A stretch of DNA of 53,584 nt, from contig CANBQJ010000001.1 of the NCBI GenBank assembly GCA_947371645.1, positions 1 through 53,584 of the forward strand, in the 5' to 3' direction. Positions within the stretch are counted from its first letter, which is position 1. Each line of letters begins with the position of its first letter. Source of the DNA: Burkholderiales bacterium. GTDB taxonomy: Bacteria; Pseudomonadota; Gammaproteobacteria; Burkholderiales; Burkholderiaceae. Shown here in pieces: positions 25,584-36,842 of this stretch. Below the pieces are notes generated by a model. The model was not told the origin of the DNA and searched no databases. It worked only from the letters and a program-made list of their open reading frames with translations. Made by a program: the position numbers and the translations under genes.

Positions 25584-27062
25584 ATGACGAAAGCCAAGGC
25601 AGCACGCGGTCTGATCTTCATGTGTGGTCGCAACTGCGCGACCTACGTTCCGCGGGCCATCGACAGCCTGGTGGCGCAACACGACGCCGACTTTGATGTC
25701 TTGTTCATCGACGATGCCTCGACAGACGGCACCGGTGTGATGGCACGCGAGCTCCTGCAAGCCAGGTTGCCTGGCCGACACGAGGTGGTCATCAGCCCCG
25801 AGCGCAAGGGCAAGGCCCGACACGCCTTCGAGCAGCTCAAGGGCCGCAGCGGCTACGCCTTCGTGGCCATCCTGGACGCCGACGACGCTTTGCAGGACGT
25901 GCGCATCCTGGCCGACATGGCGCAGGCCTACGCCCGCGGCTTTGATGTCGTGTGGAGCAACTACGAAACCGACGCCGGTGCCGCAGGCGGCAATGGCCCG
26001 CTGGACCCGTTGAACGCGCCGCGTGGCCAGGGCTGGAAGACCAGCCATTTTTTCAGCTTCCGCCATGAACTGCTGGAAGCCGTGCCCAAATCCTATTTTT
26101 TGGACGAACAAGGCGAGTGGTTCCAATGCGCCTGCGATTTCGCCATCGCCTACCCCGTGCTGGACCAGACGCGCCGCTACCTCTACATCCCCCGCAAAGC
26201 GTACCGCTACACCACGGCCAACCCGCAGTCGCACCACAACCAGGGCGGCGCTGGTTTGAGTTCTCCCCAACAACGCGAAAGCGCGCGCCAGGTGCTGGAG
26301 AAGCCTGCATTGCCGATGTGGCGCGACAGCCAGACCCATGAGCCTTCGATGCAGCAAGCCCTGGCCTTCAGCCTGGCGCGTGCACAAGATGGGCTGGTGC
26401 GTTGCCAGAGGCAGGTGCAGGCACTGGAGCGTCGCGTTCAGGACATGCCCTTTCAACTGCTGGCTGTTCAGCGCATGGTGGAGAAAGAGGGGGTGCCCGC
26501 CGAGTGGCTGCACCAGACGGGCGGCTGGGCGCTGGACGTGGGCCTTCTGGCGCACATCGCCAGCGTGCTCGATGGCTACGAGGCGCCGCGTGTGCTGGAG
26601 TTCGGCTCTGGCCGTGGGTCCAAGACCCTGGCCAAGCTGGTGGCCAACCGCGGCGGCAGCCTGATCTGCGTGGAACATGATCCTGCGTGGCACGCCCGCA
26701 CGGGCCAGGAATTCGAGGAGCTGGGCCTCACCACCCACGCCCGGGTGGAGCTGTGCCCGCTGGTGCCGGTGGAGTTCTTCAACATCCCCGGCCAGTTCTA
26801 CGACATGCCCTTCCTGCCGCACGTCGAGGCCTTCGACGTGGTGATCGTGGACGGCCCGCCTGCGCGCACCTGCCCCATGGTCCGTCTGCCGGCCTTGCCG
26901 ATGATGGCGCCCCACCTGTCGCCCGACGGCTTCCATGTCTTCCTCGATGACTACGAGCGCGAGGAAGAGCAAGCCATCGTCAAGGTGTGGTGCAGCGTGG
27001 TGCCCGAGCTCAAGCTGCGTGAGCTGAGCTATGGCAAGGGTGTGGCCGAACTGAGATCCTGA
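25584..27062 (+). CDS. GT2 glycosyltransferase fused to a class I methyltransferase-like domain
   Basis: The 492-residue protein has an N-terminal GT-A domain (about 8-230): ARGLIFMCGRNCATYVPRAIDSLVAQ, FIDDASTDGT, and the metal-binding FVAILDADDAL. The C-terminal half (about 290-490) looks like a Rossmann methyltransferase fold: VLEFGSGRGSKTLAKLVAN, ICVEHDPAWH, DVVIVDGPPAR and VFLDDYEREEE. The ATG at 25584 follows CAGGAG. It lies 96 bp after the OGT-like gene with a matching upstream element, so a joint role in building and methylating a surface glycan is plausible. It may instead be a glycan-modifying enzyme whose second domain does not bind SAM. Confidence 0.8.
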   Translation: MTKAKAARGLIFMCGRNCATYVPRAIDSLVAQHDADFDVLFIDDASTDGTGVMARELLQARLPGRHEVVISPERKGKARHAFEQLKGRSGYAFVAILDADDALQDVRILADMAQAYARGFDVVWSNYETDAGAAGGNGPLDPLNAPRGQGWKTSHFFSFRHELLEAVPKSYFLDEQGEWFQCACDFAIAYPVLDQTRRYLYIPRKAYRYTTANPQSHHNQGGAGLSSPQQRESARQVLEKPALPMWRDSQTHEPSMQQALAFSLARAQDGLVRCQRQVQALERRVQDMPFQLLAVQRMVEKEGVPAEWLHQTGGWALDVGLLAHIASVLDGYEAPRVLEFGSGRGSKTLAKLVANRGGSLICVEHDPAWHARTGQEFEELGLTTHARVELCPLVPVEFFNIPGQFYDMPFLPHVEAFDVVIVDGPPARTCPMVRLPALPMMAPHLSPDGFHVFLDDYEREEEQAIVKVWCSVVPELKLRELSYGKGVAELRS

Positions 27063-27087
27063 ACGCAGTGGCCGAGTGGTGTGGCCC

Positions 27088-28140
27088 TCAGGCCGTGCCG
27101 CTCAACACGGCGTGCAAGGCGTCGAGGTTGTGTCGCGCCAGGTGGCTGCCACGGCCGCTCACGGCGCCCTCCAGCACGGGGTTCTCGCCAATGGCCAGGC
27201 ACTGTTGCCAGGCTTGTTCCACCATGGGCACCAGGTCCGCAGCCGCATCGGGCTGCTGCATGGCTTGTTCCAGCAGCACATCGCCCAGCACGAAGAAGAA
27301 GTCGGGTGAATCCTGCCAATGGGGCAGCTGGCGCTCCGCCAGGGCGATCGCTTCGTTCACCTGCTCGGTGGACTTGAGCACGAACAGCAGGCGCAGCAAC
27401 AGGTCGTGCCGCCAGGCTGGCGTGCGCGGCGGCAGGCGGAGCAGCTCCAATGCCTGCCACGATTGCGCATAGGCGGCGGCGGCAGGTTCGAAGCGGTCCT
27501 GGACCTCGTGGTCCTTGCCCAACTGGTAGAGCAGGTAGGGGTCGCCAGGGTCACGCTGCAACGCGGCCTCCAGGAGCTGGGCATTGCGTCCGCGCTTGCG
27601 TTGCATCTGCGCTGGCAAATAGCCATCATGAAGGGCCCGGATGGGCAGCTCCTGGCGAGGCCAGTCTCCGGCCACATGCTCGTGCACCAGGCCTTCAAAT
27701 CGCGCACTGGCCGGCAGCACGCGGGGCAGCCAGGCGCTGGCCTCTTGCTGCACCGGGCGGGTGGCGCTGGTCCGTGCATCGGCCTGGAAGGCGCTGCACA
27801 CCTCGATGCGGCCCACGAAATCGGGCGTCGTCTGGCGCAAGGCTTGCAAAGCGGCCAGGGCTGCGGGCTCGCGCTGAAGCACCTCGTCGGCGTCCAGCAC
27901 GAGGTTCCAGTCGCAGCGGCTCAGGGCCAGCGACGCGTTGCGCGCGGCAGAAAAATCGTCCACCCAGGTGAAGTGGCCCACTTCGGCGCCAGCGGCCCTG
28001 GCCAGCGCCACGGTGTCGTCGGTGGAGCCGGTGTCCAGCACCACGATCTGGTCCACGAGCCCGGCCACGCTGGCCAGGCAGCGCTGGATGCAACGGGCCT
28101 CGTTGCGGGCGATCATGACAAGGGCCAAGGTGTGGGTCAT
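27088..28140 (-). CDS. GT2 glycosyltransferase with C-terminal helical repeats
   Basis: The 350-residue protein starts with a GT-A fold of the type seen in many TPR-linked glycosyltransferases: LALVMIARNEARCIQRCLASV, IVVLDTGSTDDTVALARAAGA, FSAARNASLALS and LDADEVLQ. The remainder (about 215-345) is helical and TPR-like (DPGDPYLLYQLGKDHEVQDRFEPAAAAYAQSWQAL). It converges with the GT2-fusion gene, whose stop is 25 bp away. Location supports a part in the same glycan pathway; the substrate is unknown. Confidence 0.85.
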   Translation of the reverse strand: MTHTLALVMIARNEARCIQRCLASVAGLVDQIVVLDTGSTDDTVALARAAGAEVGHFTWVDDFSAARNASLALSRCDWNLVLDADEVLQREPAALAALQALRQTTPDFVGRIEVCSAFQADARTSATRPVQQEASAWLPRVLPASARFEGLVHEHVAGDWPRQELPIRALHDGYLPAQMQRKRGRNAQLLEAALQRDPGDPYLLYQLGKDHEVQDRFEPAAAAYAQSWQALELLRLPPRTPAWRHDLLLRLLFVLKSTEQVNEAIALAERQLPHWQDSPDFFFVLGDVLLEQAMQQPDAAADLVPMVEQAWQQCLAIGENPVLEGAVSGRGSHLARHNLDALHAVLSGTA

Positions 28141-28194
28141 CCGGTGGATTGTCCGGATGGGGCCGCTGGCCTATCGGCTGAAAAGCACCGCCGT

Positions 28195-29322
28195 TCAGAA
28201 CACGCGGTTGCCCGTGAGGCGCTCGTGTTCACGCACGGCAAAGCGGTCGGTCATGCCGGCAATGTAGTCGGCCACCGTGCGGTGCAGGTCTTCGCGGCCC
28301 GCGTGCTCTGGCGGCATGGCTTGAGGGTCGGCCACGTAGGCGGCAAACAGCTCGCTGATCACCTGACGGCCCTTGGCCGTCATCTCGTTGACCTGCGGGT
28401 GGCGGTACAGCTCACGGAACAGGAAGCGCTTGAGCTCGGTGCTGGCGGCGCGCATCTCGGCGCTGAAGCGCAGCAGGGGCGGGCACATGCGCGCGGCTTC
28501 GGCATCGGCGGGCTGGTGCGCATCCAGCTGGGCGCGGGTGGCGTCGATGACGTCGTACACCTGCTGGGACAGCATGCGGCGGATGGTGTCGAACAGCAGA
28601 CGCCGGCCTTGCACCTGCGGGTGCTCCTTCAGCGTCTCGTCGCGGAAGCGCACGAACAGCGGCACGGCTTCCAGCTGCGCCATGGTGATGAGGCCCGAGC
28701 GCACGCCGTCGTCGATGTCGTGGGCGTTGTAGGCGATCTCGTCGGCCAGGTTGCACAGCTGGGCTTCCAGGCTGGGCTGGGTGCCAGCCAAAAAGCGCTG
28801 GCCCACGCCTCCGGGCTCGCGGGCCTCCAGCTCTTGCGCATGGCGTTGCGCGCAGTGCTTGAGGATGCCCTCGCGCGTCTCGAAACTCAGGTTCAGGCCG
28901 TCGTAGGCGGGGTAGCGCTCTTCGAGGGTGTCGACCACGCGCAGCGACTGCAGGTTGTGCTCGAAGCCATCGTGGGCCTTCATGCAGGCGTTGAGCGCGT
29001 CCTGGCCCGCGTGGCCAAAGGGCGTGTGGCCCAGGTCGTGCGCCAGGGCGATGGCCTCGACCAGGTCTTCGTTGAGCTGCAGCGAGCGGGCAATCGAGCG
29101 GCCCAGTTGCGCCACTTCCAGCGAGTGCGTCAGCCGCGTGCGAAACAGGTCGCCTTCGTGGTTGAGGAAGACCTGCGTCTTGTAGACCAGGCGCCGGAAG
29201 GCCGTGCTGTGCACGATGCGGTCGCGGTCGCGCTGGAAGTCGCTGCGGGTGGGGGCTGGCGTTTCAGGGTGGCGGCGGCCCCGGCTTCGCTCGGGGTGGC
29301 TGGCGTAGGGGGCAAGCTGCAT
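28195..29322 (-). CDS. dgt: Deoxyguanosinetriphosphate triphosphohydrolase-like protein
   Basis: The 375-residue HD-domain dNTPase removes triphosphate from dNTPs. [31 protein letters not shown] holds the first metal His, and [21 protein letters not shown] holds the HD pair. A downstream Asp lies in [18 protein letters not shown]. The length fits type-2 Dgt proteins, shorter than E. coli Dgt (505). It lies 32 bp after aroB on the same strand, a common Burkholderiales arrangement. The Arg-rich start ([29 protein letters not shown]) includes the conserved region before the domain. Confidence 0.93.
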   Translation of the reverse strand: MQLAPYASHPERSRGRRHPETPAPTRSDFQRDRDRIVHSTAFRRLVYKTQVFLNHEGDLFRTRLTHSLEVAQLGRSIARSLQLNEDLVEAIALAHDLGHTPFGHAGQDALNACMKAHDGFEHNLQSLRVVDTLEERYPAYDGLNLSFETREGILKHCAQRHAQELEAREPGGVGQRFLAGTQPSLEAQLCNLADEIAYNAHDIDDGVRSGLITMAQLEAVPLFVRFRDETLKEHPQVQGRRLLFDTIRRMLSQQVYDVIDATRAQLDAHQPADAEAARMCPPLLRFSAEMRAASTELKRFLFRELYRHPQVNEMTAKGRQVISELFAAYVADPQAMPPEHAGREDLHRTVADYIAGMTDRFAVREHERLTGNRVF

Positions 29323-29354
29323 GAGCGAGGGTGCGATGGGCGATCAGGCCGTGT

Positions 29355-30491
29355 TCAAGCGGTGTGGGCCGCGATCACGTCGCGGACCATGGCCTCGGGC
29401 GCGCCCTGCATGCCGGCGCTGCCCAAGGGCCCCACCACCACAAAGCGGATCTCGCCACCTTCGGCTTTTTTGTCCACCTGCATCAGCTCCAGGTAGCGGT
29501 TGGCGCCCAGCTGGGGTCCTTTGACCGGCAGGCCGGTGCGGGCCACCAGGGCCGCGATGCGCTCTGAGGTGCTGGTGTCGATCAGGCCCAGGCGCGCCGA
29601 CAGGTCGGCGGCCATGACCATGCCGCAGCCCACGGCCTCGCCGTGCAGCCACTCGCCATAGCCCAGGCCGGATTCGATGGCGTGCCCGAAGGTGTGGCCG
29701 AAGTTCAGGATGGCGCGCAGGCCGGCTTCCTTTTCGTCCTGGCCGACCACCCAGGCCTTGATCTCGCAAGACCGCTTGACGGCGTGGACCAGGGCGCCGC
29801 GGTCGCGCGCCAGCAGGTCGTCCAGGTGGGCTTCGATCCAGCCCAGGAATTCAATGTCGGCAATGGGGCCGTACTTGATGACCTCGGCCAGGCCGGCCAG
29901 CAACTCGCGCTGGGGCAGGGTGGCCAGGGTGTCGAGGTCGCACACCACGCGCTGGGGCTGGTAGAAAGCCCCGATCATGTTCTTGCCCGCCGGGTGGTTG
30001 ATGGCGGTCTTGCCACCCACGGATGAATCAACCTGGGCCAGCAAGGTGGTCGGTACCTGCACGAAGGGCACGCCGCGCATGTAGCAGGCGGCGGCAAAGC
30101 CGGTCATGTCACCCACCACGCCGCCGCCCAGGGCGTACAGCACCGTCTTGCGGTCGGCGGCTTCGTCCAGGAGTTTGGTGAACACCTGATTGAGCGCGGG
30201 CCAGTCCTTGTACTGCTCACCGTCGGGCAGTTCCACGTCCAGCACCTGCCTGTGCAGCGGCGCGACGGCGGCGCGCAGGCGGGCGGTGTAGAGCGGGCCC
30301 ACCGTGGTGTTGGTGACGATCAGCGCCTTGCTCGAAGTCGGACACCCGGCGAAGGACTCAGGCTTGAAGAGGTCGCCGCCAATGAGGATGTCGTAGCTGC
30401 GCTCGCCCAGGTCAATGGACACCGAAGCCGAGGAGGCCGGCGCCAGAGACGATGGGGGCAGGGGGGACTGGGTCGGGAGCAATGCGGCCAT
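29355..30491 (-). CDS. aroB: 3-dehydroquinate synthase
   Basis: The protein of about 378 residues catalyses the second shikimate step with NAD and a metal. Motifs are [44 protein letters not shown] and [14 protein letters not shown] chose the ATG at 30491, just before the [15 protein letters not shown] strand; the frame stays open to 30695, but that part reads as non-conserved. A Pro/Ser-rich lead of about 20 residues remains. aroK, the usual upstream partner, is not here; a hybrid kinase gene on the same strand precedes it. Confidence 0.93.
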   Translation of the reverse strand: MAALLPTQSPLPPSSLAPASSASVSIDLGERSYDILIGGDLFKPESFAGCPTSSKALIVTNTTVGPLYTARLRAAVAPLHRQVLDVELPDGEQYKDWPALNQVFTKLLDEAADRKTVLYALGGGVVGDMTGFAAACYMRGVPFVQVPTTLLAQVDSSVGGKTAINHPAGKNMIGAFYQPQRVVCDLDTLATLPQRELLAGLAEVIKYGPIADIEFLGWIEAHLDDLLARDRGALVHAVKRSCEIKAWVVGQDEKEAGLRAILNFGHTFGHAIESGLGYGEWLHGEAVGCGMVMAADLSARLGLIDTSTSERIAALVARTGLPVKGPQLGANRYLELMQVDKKAEGGEIRFVVVGPLGSAGMQGAPEAMVRDVIAAHTA

Positions 30492-30522
30492 GGTCTCGCG
30501 GGGCGGGGTCTTGCTGCGCCAC

Positions 30523-30539
30523 GAACTTCGCGGAAGTTC
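30523..30539. repeat. Perfect inverted repeat in the aroB upstream region
   Basis: GAACTTC (30523-30529), GCG, GAAGTTC (30533-30539) is a perfect 7-3-7 palindrome 32 bp before the aroB start. The 3' half repeats once more as TTCGCGGAA. It could be an operator for a dimeric regulator. The rest of 30492-30734 shows no other clear signal. Confidence 0.45.
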
Positions 30540-30734
30540 GCGGAAAACCGGCAGAAGTCCGTCTCTGACCGCGAGCCATGGGCATGTTGAATGAGGTGAC
30601 GAGCCTGAACCCTGGCACTGGCGGCTAACGGTTAGGGCTGCTTCGTTCCCGATCTGACCCGGTTGGCCGCGCCACCATGCAGGGAGGCCCGTCACCGCGG
30701 ATTGTATGCGAAGGGGCGAGGGATGGGGCAGCCG

Positions 30735-33767
<3,033 letters not shown>

Positions 33768-33781
33768 GGCCGGCTCCGGGC

Positions 33782-34924
33782 TCAGCCTTCGATCTTGCGA
33801 ACCAGTTGTTCCAGGTGCATCTCAATCTCGTCCACCTGGTTGACCACACCCATGACCTCGGTGACGTGTTTGTGCAAGGTGTTGGTCAGCTGGTCTTCCT
33901 GTGTGGGCGACAGCCCCAGGTGGATGAAAGAGTGCTCCACCTCGGTGGTCATCGCCCTCAGGATCTGGGCGAGCTGCATGCGGGTGGCGTGTTGCTGTGC
34001 GGCCAGGTCGGCGAGGGTCTCGCGGGTCAGCTGGATGATCTCTTTGGTGCGGGACAAGTCCTGTTGGCTGTGGGTGGCATCCAGCGCGTGCAGGTAGGTG
34101 ACGATGCCTTCGGCCATGAGCGCGGTGTTGTCGCGCAGCCGGCCGATGCGGTCGATGTCGTCGGCACTGTAGAGCCGGGGGTCCGGGTTCAGGGGCAGCT
34201 GGCGGATCAGCATCAGCGTGTTGCTGTGCCTGATGCAGGTGTGCTCGCCCAGGGCCTCGATGGTCTGCCGGGACTTGGCCTCGATGTGGTCCAGGATGGA
34301 ATTCTCCAGGGCGCTGCATTCGGTCAGTGCAGTGAGCGACACCACGCCCTGCCGGCCCGACAGCCTGAGACAGCCTTCCAGGCCCAGCTTGGACAGGGCA
34401 TCGAAGAAGGCGCGGCCGATGTCGCCGTAGGTCTTGCAGCTGGACAACTGGCGCTGCATCTCGAACACCACGCCCATCTCGCCATACAGGTTGGCGGCCG
34501 CCAGCACCGAGTTCTGGGCTTCCTCGATTTCCGAGGCCAGGTTGCGGTTGCGCGCGCGCTGGGAGACCGCCAGTTCGATCTTGGTGACCAGTTCGCTGAC
34601 GTCAAAGGGCTTGGTGAGGTAGTCGTTGGCACCCACCTGGTAGCCGCGCAGGCGTTCGTCCAAGGTCACCCGGGCAGACAGGAAGATGACGGGCAGGTCG
34701 CTGGTCTGCGGCCGGGCTTTCAGGGCCTGGCAGGTGGCATAGCCGTCCAGCCCCGGCATCTCGACGTCAAGCAGGACCAGGTCGAAACGGCCCTTGGCGG
34801 CGTGTGCCAGCGCGCTGCGGCCATCGGCCGCCGTGGTCACGGTGTAGCGGCCCGACAGCGCCGCCTCGAGCATCTCGCGGGTGGTCTCGTCGTCGTCCGC
34901 AACCAGGATGTGGGCCTGAGGCAT
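33782..34924 (-). CDS. Response regulator with uncharacterised helical output domain
   Basis: The 380-residue protein has an intact N-terminal receiver: acidic ADDD, D53 in LLDVEMPGLDG, and K in YLTKPF. A coiled coil (about 125-165) and a domain of about 100 residues follow with no HTH, GGDEF or EAL motif (MQRQLSSCKTYGDIGRAFFDAL, then CIRHSNTLMLIRQLPLNPD). The last 90 residues are helical. It is the first gene of a pair with the hybrid kinase. The middle part could be a degenerate GAF-like or PP2C-like module; I cannot decide. Confidence 0.85.
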   Translation of the reverse strand: MPQAHILVADDDETTREMLEAALSGRYTVTTAADGRSALAHAAKGRFDLVLLDVEMPGLDGYATCQALKARPQTSDLPVIFLSARVTLDERLRGYQVGANDYLTKPFDVSELVTKIELAVSQRARNRNLASEIEEAQNSVLAAANLYGEMGVVFEMQRQLSSCKTYGDIGRAFFDALSKLGLEGCLRLSGRQGVVSLTALTECSALENSILDHIEAKSRQTIEALGEHTCIRHSNTLMLIRQLPLNPDPRLYSADDIDRIGRLRDNTALMAEGIVTYLHALDATHSQQDLSRTKEIIQLTRETLADLAAQQHATRMQLAQILRAMTTEVEHSFIHLGLSPTQEDQLTNTLHKHVTEVMGVVNQVDEIEMHLEQLVRKIEG

Positions 34925-35046
34925 GAGGAACTCCCTTTTTGATGGAGCCTCATGCTCGTTGCCGGATCACCGATCAGGCACGCAAGGCTCGCCTCACGAC
35001 TTCGGCAGATCGGCGAGTGAATTGAGCCATATTTCCTTGACCTGGC

Positions 35047-36171
35047 TCAGCGCAGTTGCAGCTCGTCGGCGCCGTAGGTCACGCCCAGAGGCTCGATCAC
35101 CACCTGCTTGGGGCCTGCTTCCACGCGGCCGGCCACCCAGGCCTCGATGCCCTGGGCCTTGGAGATGGCCACCACCTGTTCGGCCTGGTCGGCTGCCACA
35201 TACAGCGCAAAACCGGCGCCCATGTTGAGCGTGCCATAGGCCTCGTGGTCGTCCAGGCCGCATTGCTGCTGCATGAAGGCCAGGATCGGTGTCTTGGGCG
35301 GCACCTGGGTGATGCGGTAGGTCAGCGTCTTGGGGTGACGCAGCAGCTTGCGCCAGCCGTGGCCCGTGACGTTGGCGCAGTAATGCGGGGTGATGCCAGC
35401 GGCCGCCAGGGCCTCGGTCACCGGCGAATACAAGGCCGTGGGGGCGAGCAGGGCCTCGCCGTAGCTCTGGCCATTGCCGATGTCGGTCAGGTAGCCCTGG
35501 GGCAGGCGCTCGGCCAGCTTGCGGGCCAGCGACAGGCCGTTGGCGTGGATGCCGCTGGCCGCCAGGAAGACGATGGCGTCGCCGGCGCCCAGCTTGTCGC
35601 CCACCGACAGGCGTGTCTTGGGGCTGATGATGCCCGTGCAGGATGCGGCCAGGTCGACGCGGCCATCGGCCACGATGCCGGCCAGTGCGGGCGTTTCACC
35701 GCCGCCCCAGGCCACCTTGCAGACGTCGCAGGCCTTCTTCCAGCCGGCCACCAGGGCGTTGGCGCGCACCTTGTCGCCAAACCAGTCGGAGCCGCCAGCG
35801 GCCCAATAGGCCTGCACCACCAGGGGCGTGGCGCCCACGGTGATCAGGTCGTTGACCGCCATGGCGATGGTGTCTTGCGCGATGCCGTCGTAGTAGCTCT
35901 TGCCCGTCAGGGTGGCCATCTCGTCGGCCACCAGGGTCTTGGTGCCCAGGCACTCGACGATGGACGCCAGGTACATCGGGCCCACGTCCACCACGTAGGC
36001 GGACTCACCGCGAGAAGCCAGCACCTCGCTGAAGCCGTGAGCGGCCAGGTGGTCGCCCGTCTGGGCCGCTGCGCGCTGGGCCGCCACCTTCAGGGGGTCG
36101 ATGAGGTCGTAGTTGACGCCAGCTTGGTCATAGGTGAGAGGGGCATTGGAGGCGGGGGTGGCGTCAGACAT
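35047..36171 (-). CDS. purM: AIR synthase (PurM)-type protein, divergent subclass
   Basis: The 374-residue protein has the PurM two-domain pattern: VAMAVNDLITVGATPLVVQAYWA-like core, WGGGETPALAGIV and LGAGDAIVFLAASGIHANGLSLARKL. It would make aminoimidazole ribotide in purine synthesis. It differs clearly from the E. coli type: the GTDGVGTKL loop reads VECLGTKTLVADEM and the N-terminus reads GVNYDLIDPLKVAAQ. It may be an alternative PurM class or a second copy with another substrate. The ATG at 36171 gives MSDATPASN; the open frame reaches 36219 without conservation. It is divergent to the DUF486 gene. Confidence 0.8.
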   Translation of the reverse strand: MSDATPASNAPLTYDQAGVNYDLIDPLKVAAQRAAAQTGDHLAAHGFSEVLASRGESAYVVDVGPMYLASIVECLGTKTLVADEMATLTGKSYYDGIAQDTIAMAVNDLITVGATPLVVQAYWAAGGSDWFGDKVRANALVAGWKKACDVCKVAWGGGETPALAGIVADGRVDLAASCTGIISPKTRLSVGDKLGAGDAIVFLAASGIHANGLSLARKLAERLPQGYLTDIGNGQSYGEALLAPTALYSPVTEALAAAGITPHYCANVTGHGWRKLLRHPKTLTYRITQVPPKTPILAFMQQQCGLDDHEAYGTLNMGAGFALYVAADQAEQVVAISKAQGIEAWVAGRVEAGPKQVVIEPLGVTYGADELQLR

Positions 36172-36268
36172 GGTGTTCAGGGCGCAGCAGGAGCGCATCC
36201 GTGGGCGCAAAGGGGGCAATGAAGCCGGCCATTATCCGGCACCAGTTGCCCCGGCTAGACTTTTCGCC

Positions 36269-36640
36269 ATGCAAGCACTCTTTGATGCCCTCAGCCGCCT
36301 GCCCCTGGTCGTTCAATCCGCCGGGCTGCTCGTGTTGTCCAACCTGTTCATGACCATGGCCTGGTACGGCCACCTCAAGAACATGGCCGATCGCCCCTGG
36401 TGGTGGGCCGCCATCGCCAGCTGGGGCATCGCGCTGTTCGAATACCTGCTGCAGGTGCCGGCCAACCGCATTGGCGCCCAGCAGCTCAGCGTGGGCCAGC
36501 TCAAGGTCATGCAGGAGGTCATCAGCCTGAGCGTCTTCGTGCCTTTTGCCGTGGTGTACCTGGGCCAGCCGCTCAAATGGGACTACCTCTGGGCGGGCCT
36601 GTGCCTCATCGGCGCAGCCTATTTCATGTTCCGTGGGTGA
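36269..36640 (+). CDS. DUF486 small multidrug-type membrane protein
   Basis: The 123-residue protein has four membrane helices, as in the DUF486/DMT family: LLVLSNLFMTMAWYGHLKN, WWAAIASWGIALFEYLLQVPANRIG, VISLSVFVPFAVVYLGQPLKWDYLWAG and LIGAAYFMF. The substrate is unknown. The ATG at 36269 is the first before the first helix; the gene is divergent to purM with a 97-bp gap. After it, 36641-36842 contains a short CCCCC/GGGGG hairpin (36711-36727), a CTGACGGTCAG palindrome and no clear terminator. Confidence 0.85.
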   Translation: MQALFDALSRLPLVVQSAGLLVLSNLFMTMAWYGHLKNMADRPWWWAAIASWGIALFEYLLQVPANRIGAQQLSVGQLKVMQEVISLSVFVPFAVVYLGQPLKWDYLWAGLCLIGAAYFMFRG

Positions 36641-36842
36641 AAGACATAACCATTTCGGGTTGGTATCGGGCATACACCAATGAAGAGGGCTCTGCAAAGG
36701 CCTGGTGATTCCCCCTAACCGTGGGGGTCATGTCCAGAAATGACAATGCGTTTGCTGTTTCCTGCATAACGCCTGACGGTCAGCTGTCTCTAGAGTGAAG
36801 CCATAGACATTCGTCCCTGACTTCTCCCCAGAGGAAGCCCAC

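Noticed and set aside
36711..36727. CCCCC/GGGGG hairpin as a terminator of the DUF486 gene
   Set aside because: Only five pairs with a 7-base loop and no T-run on either strand.
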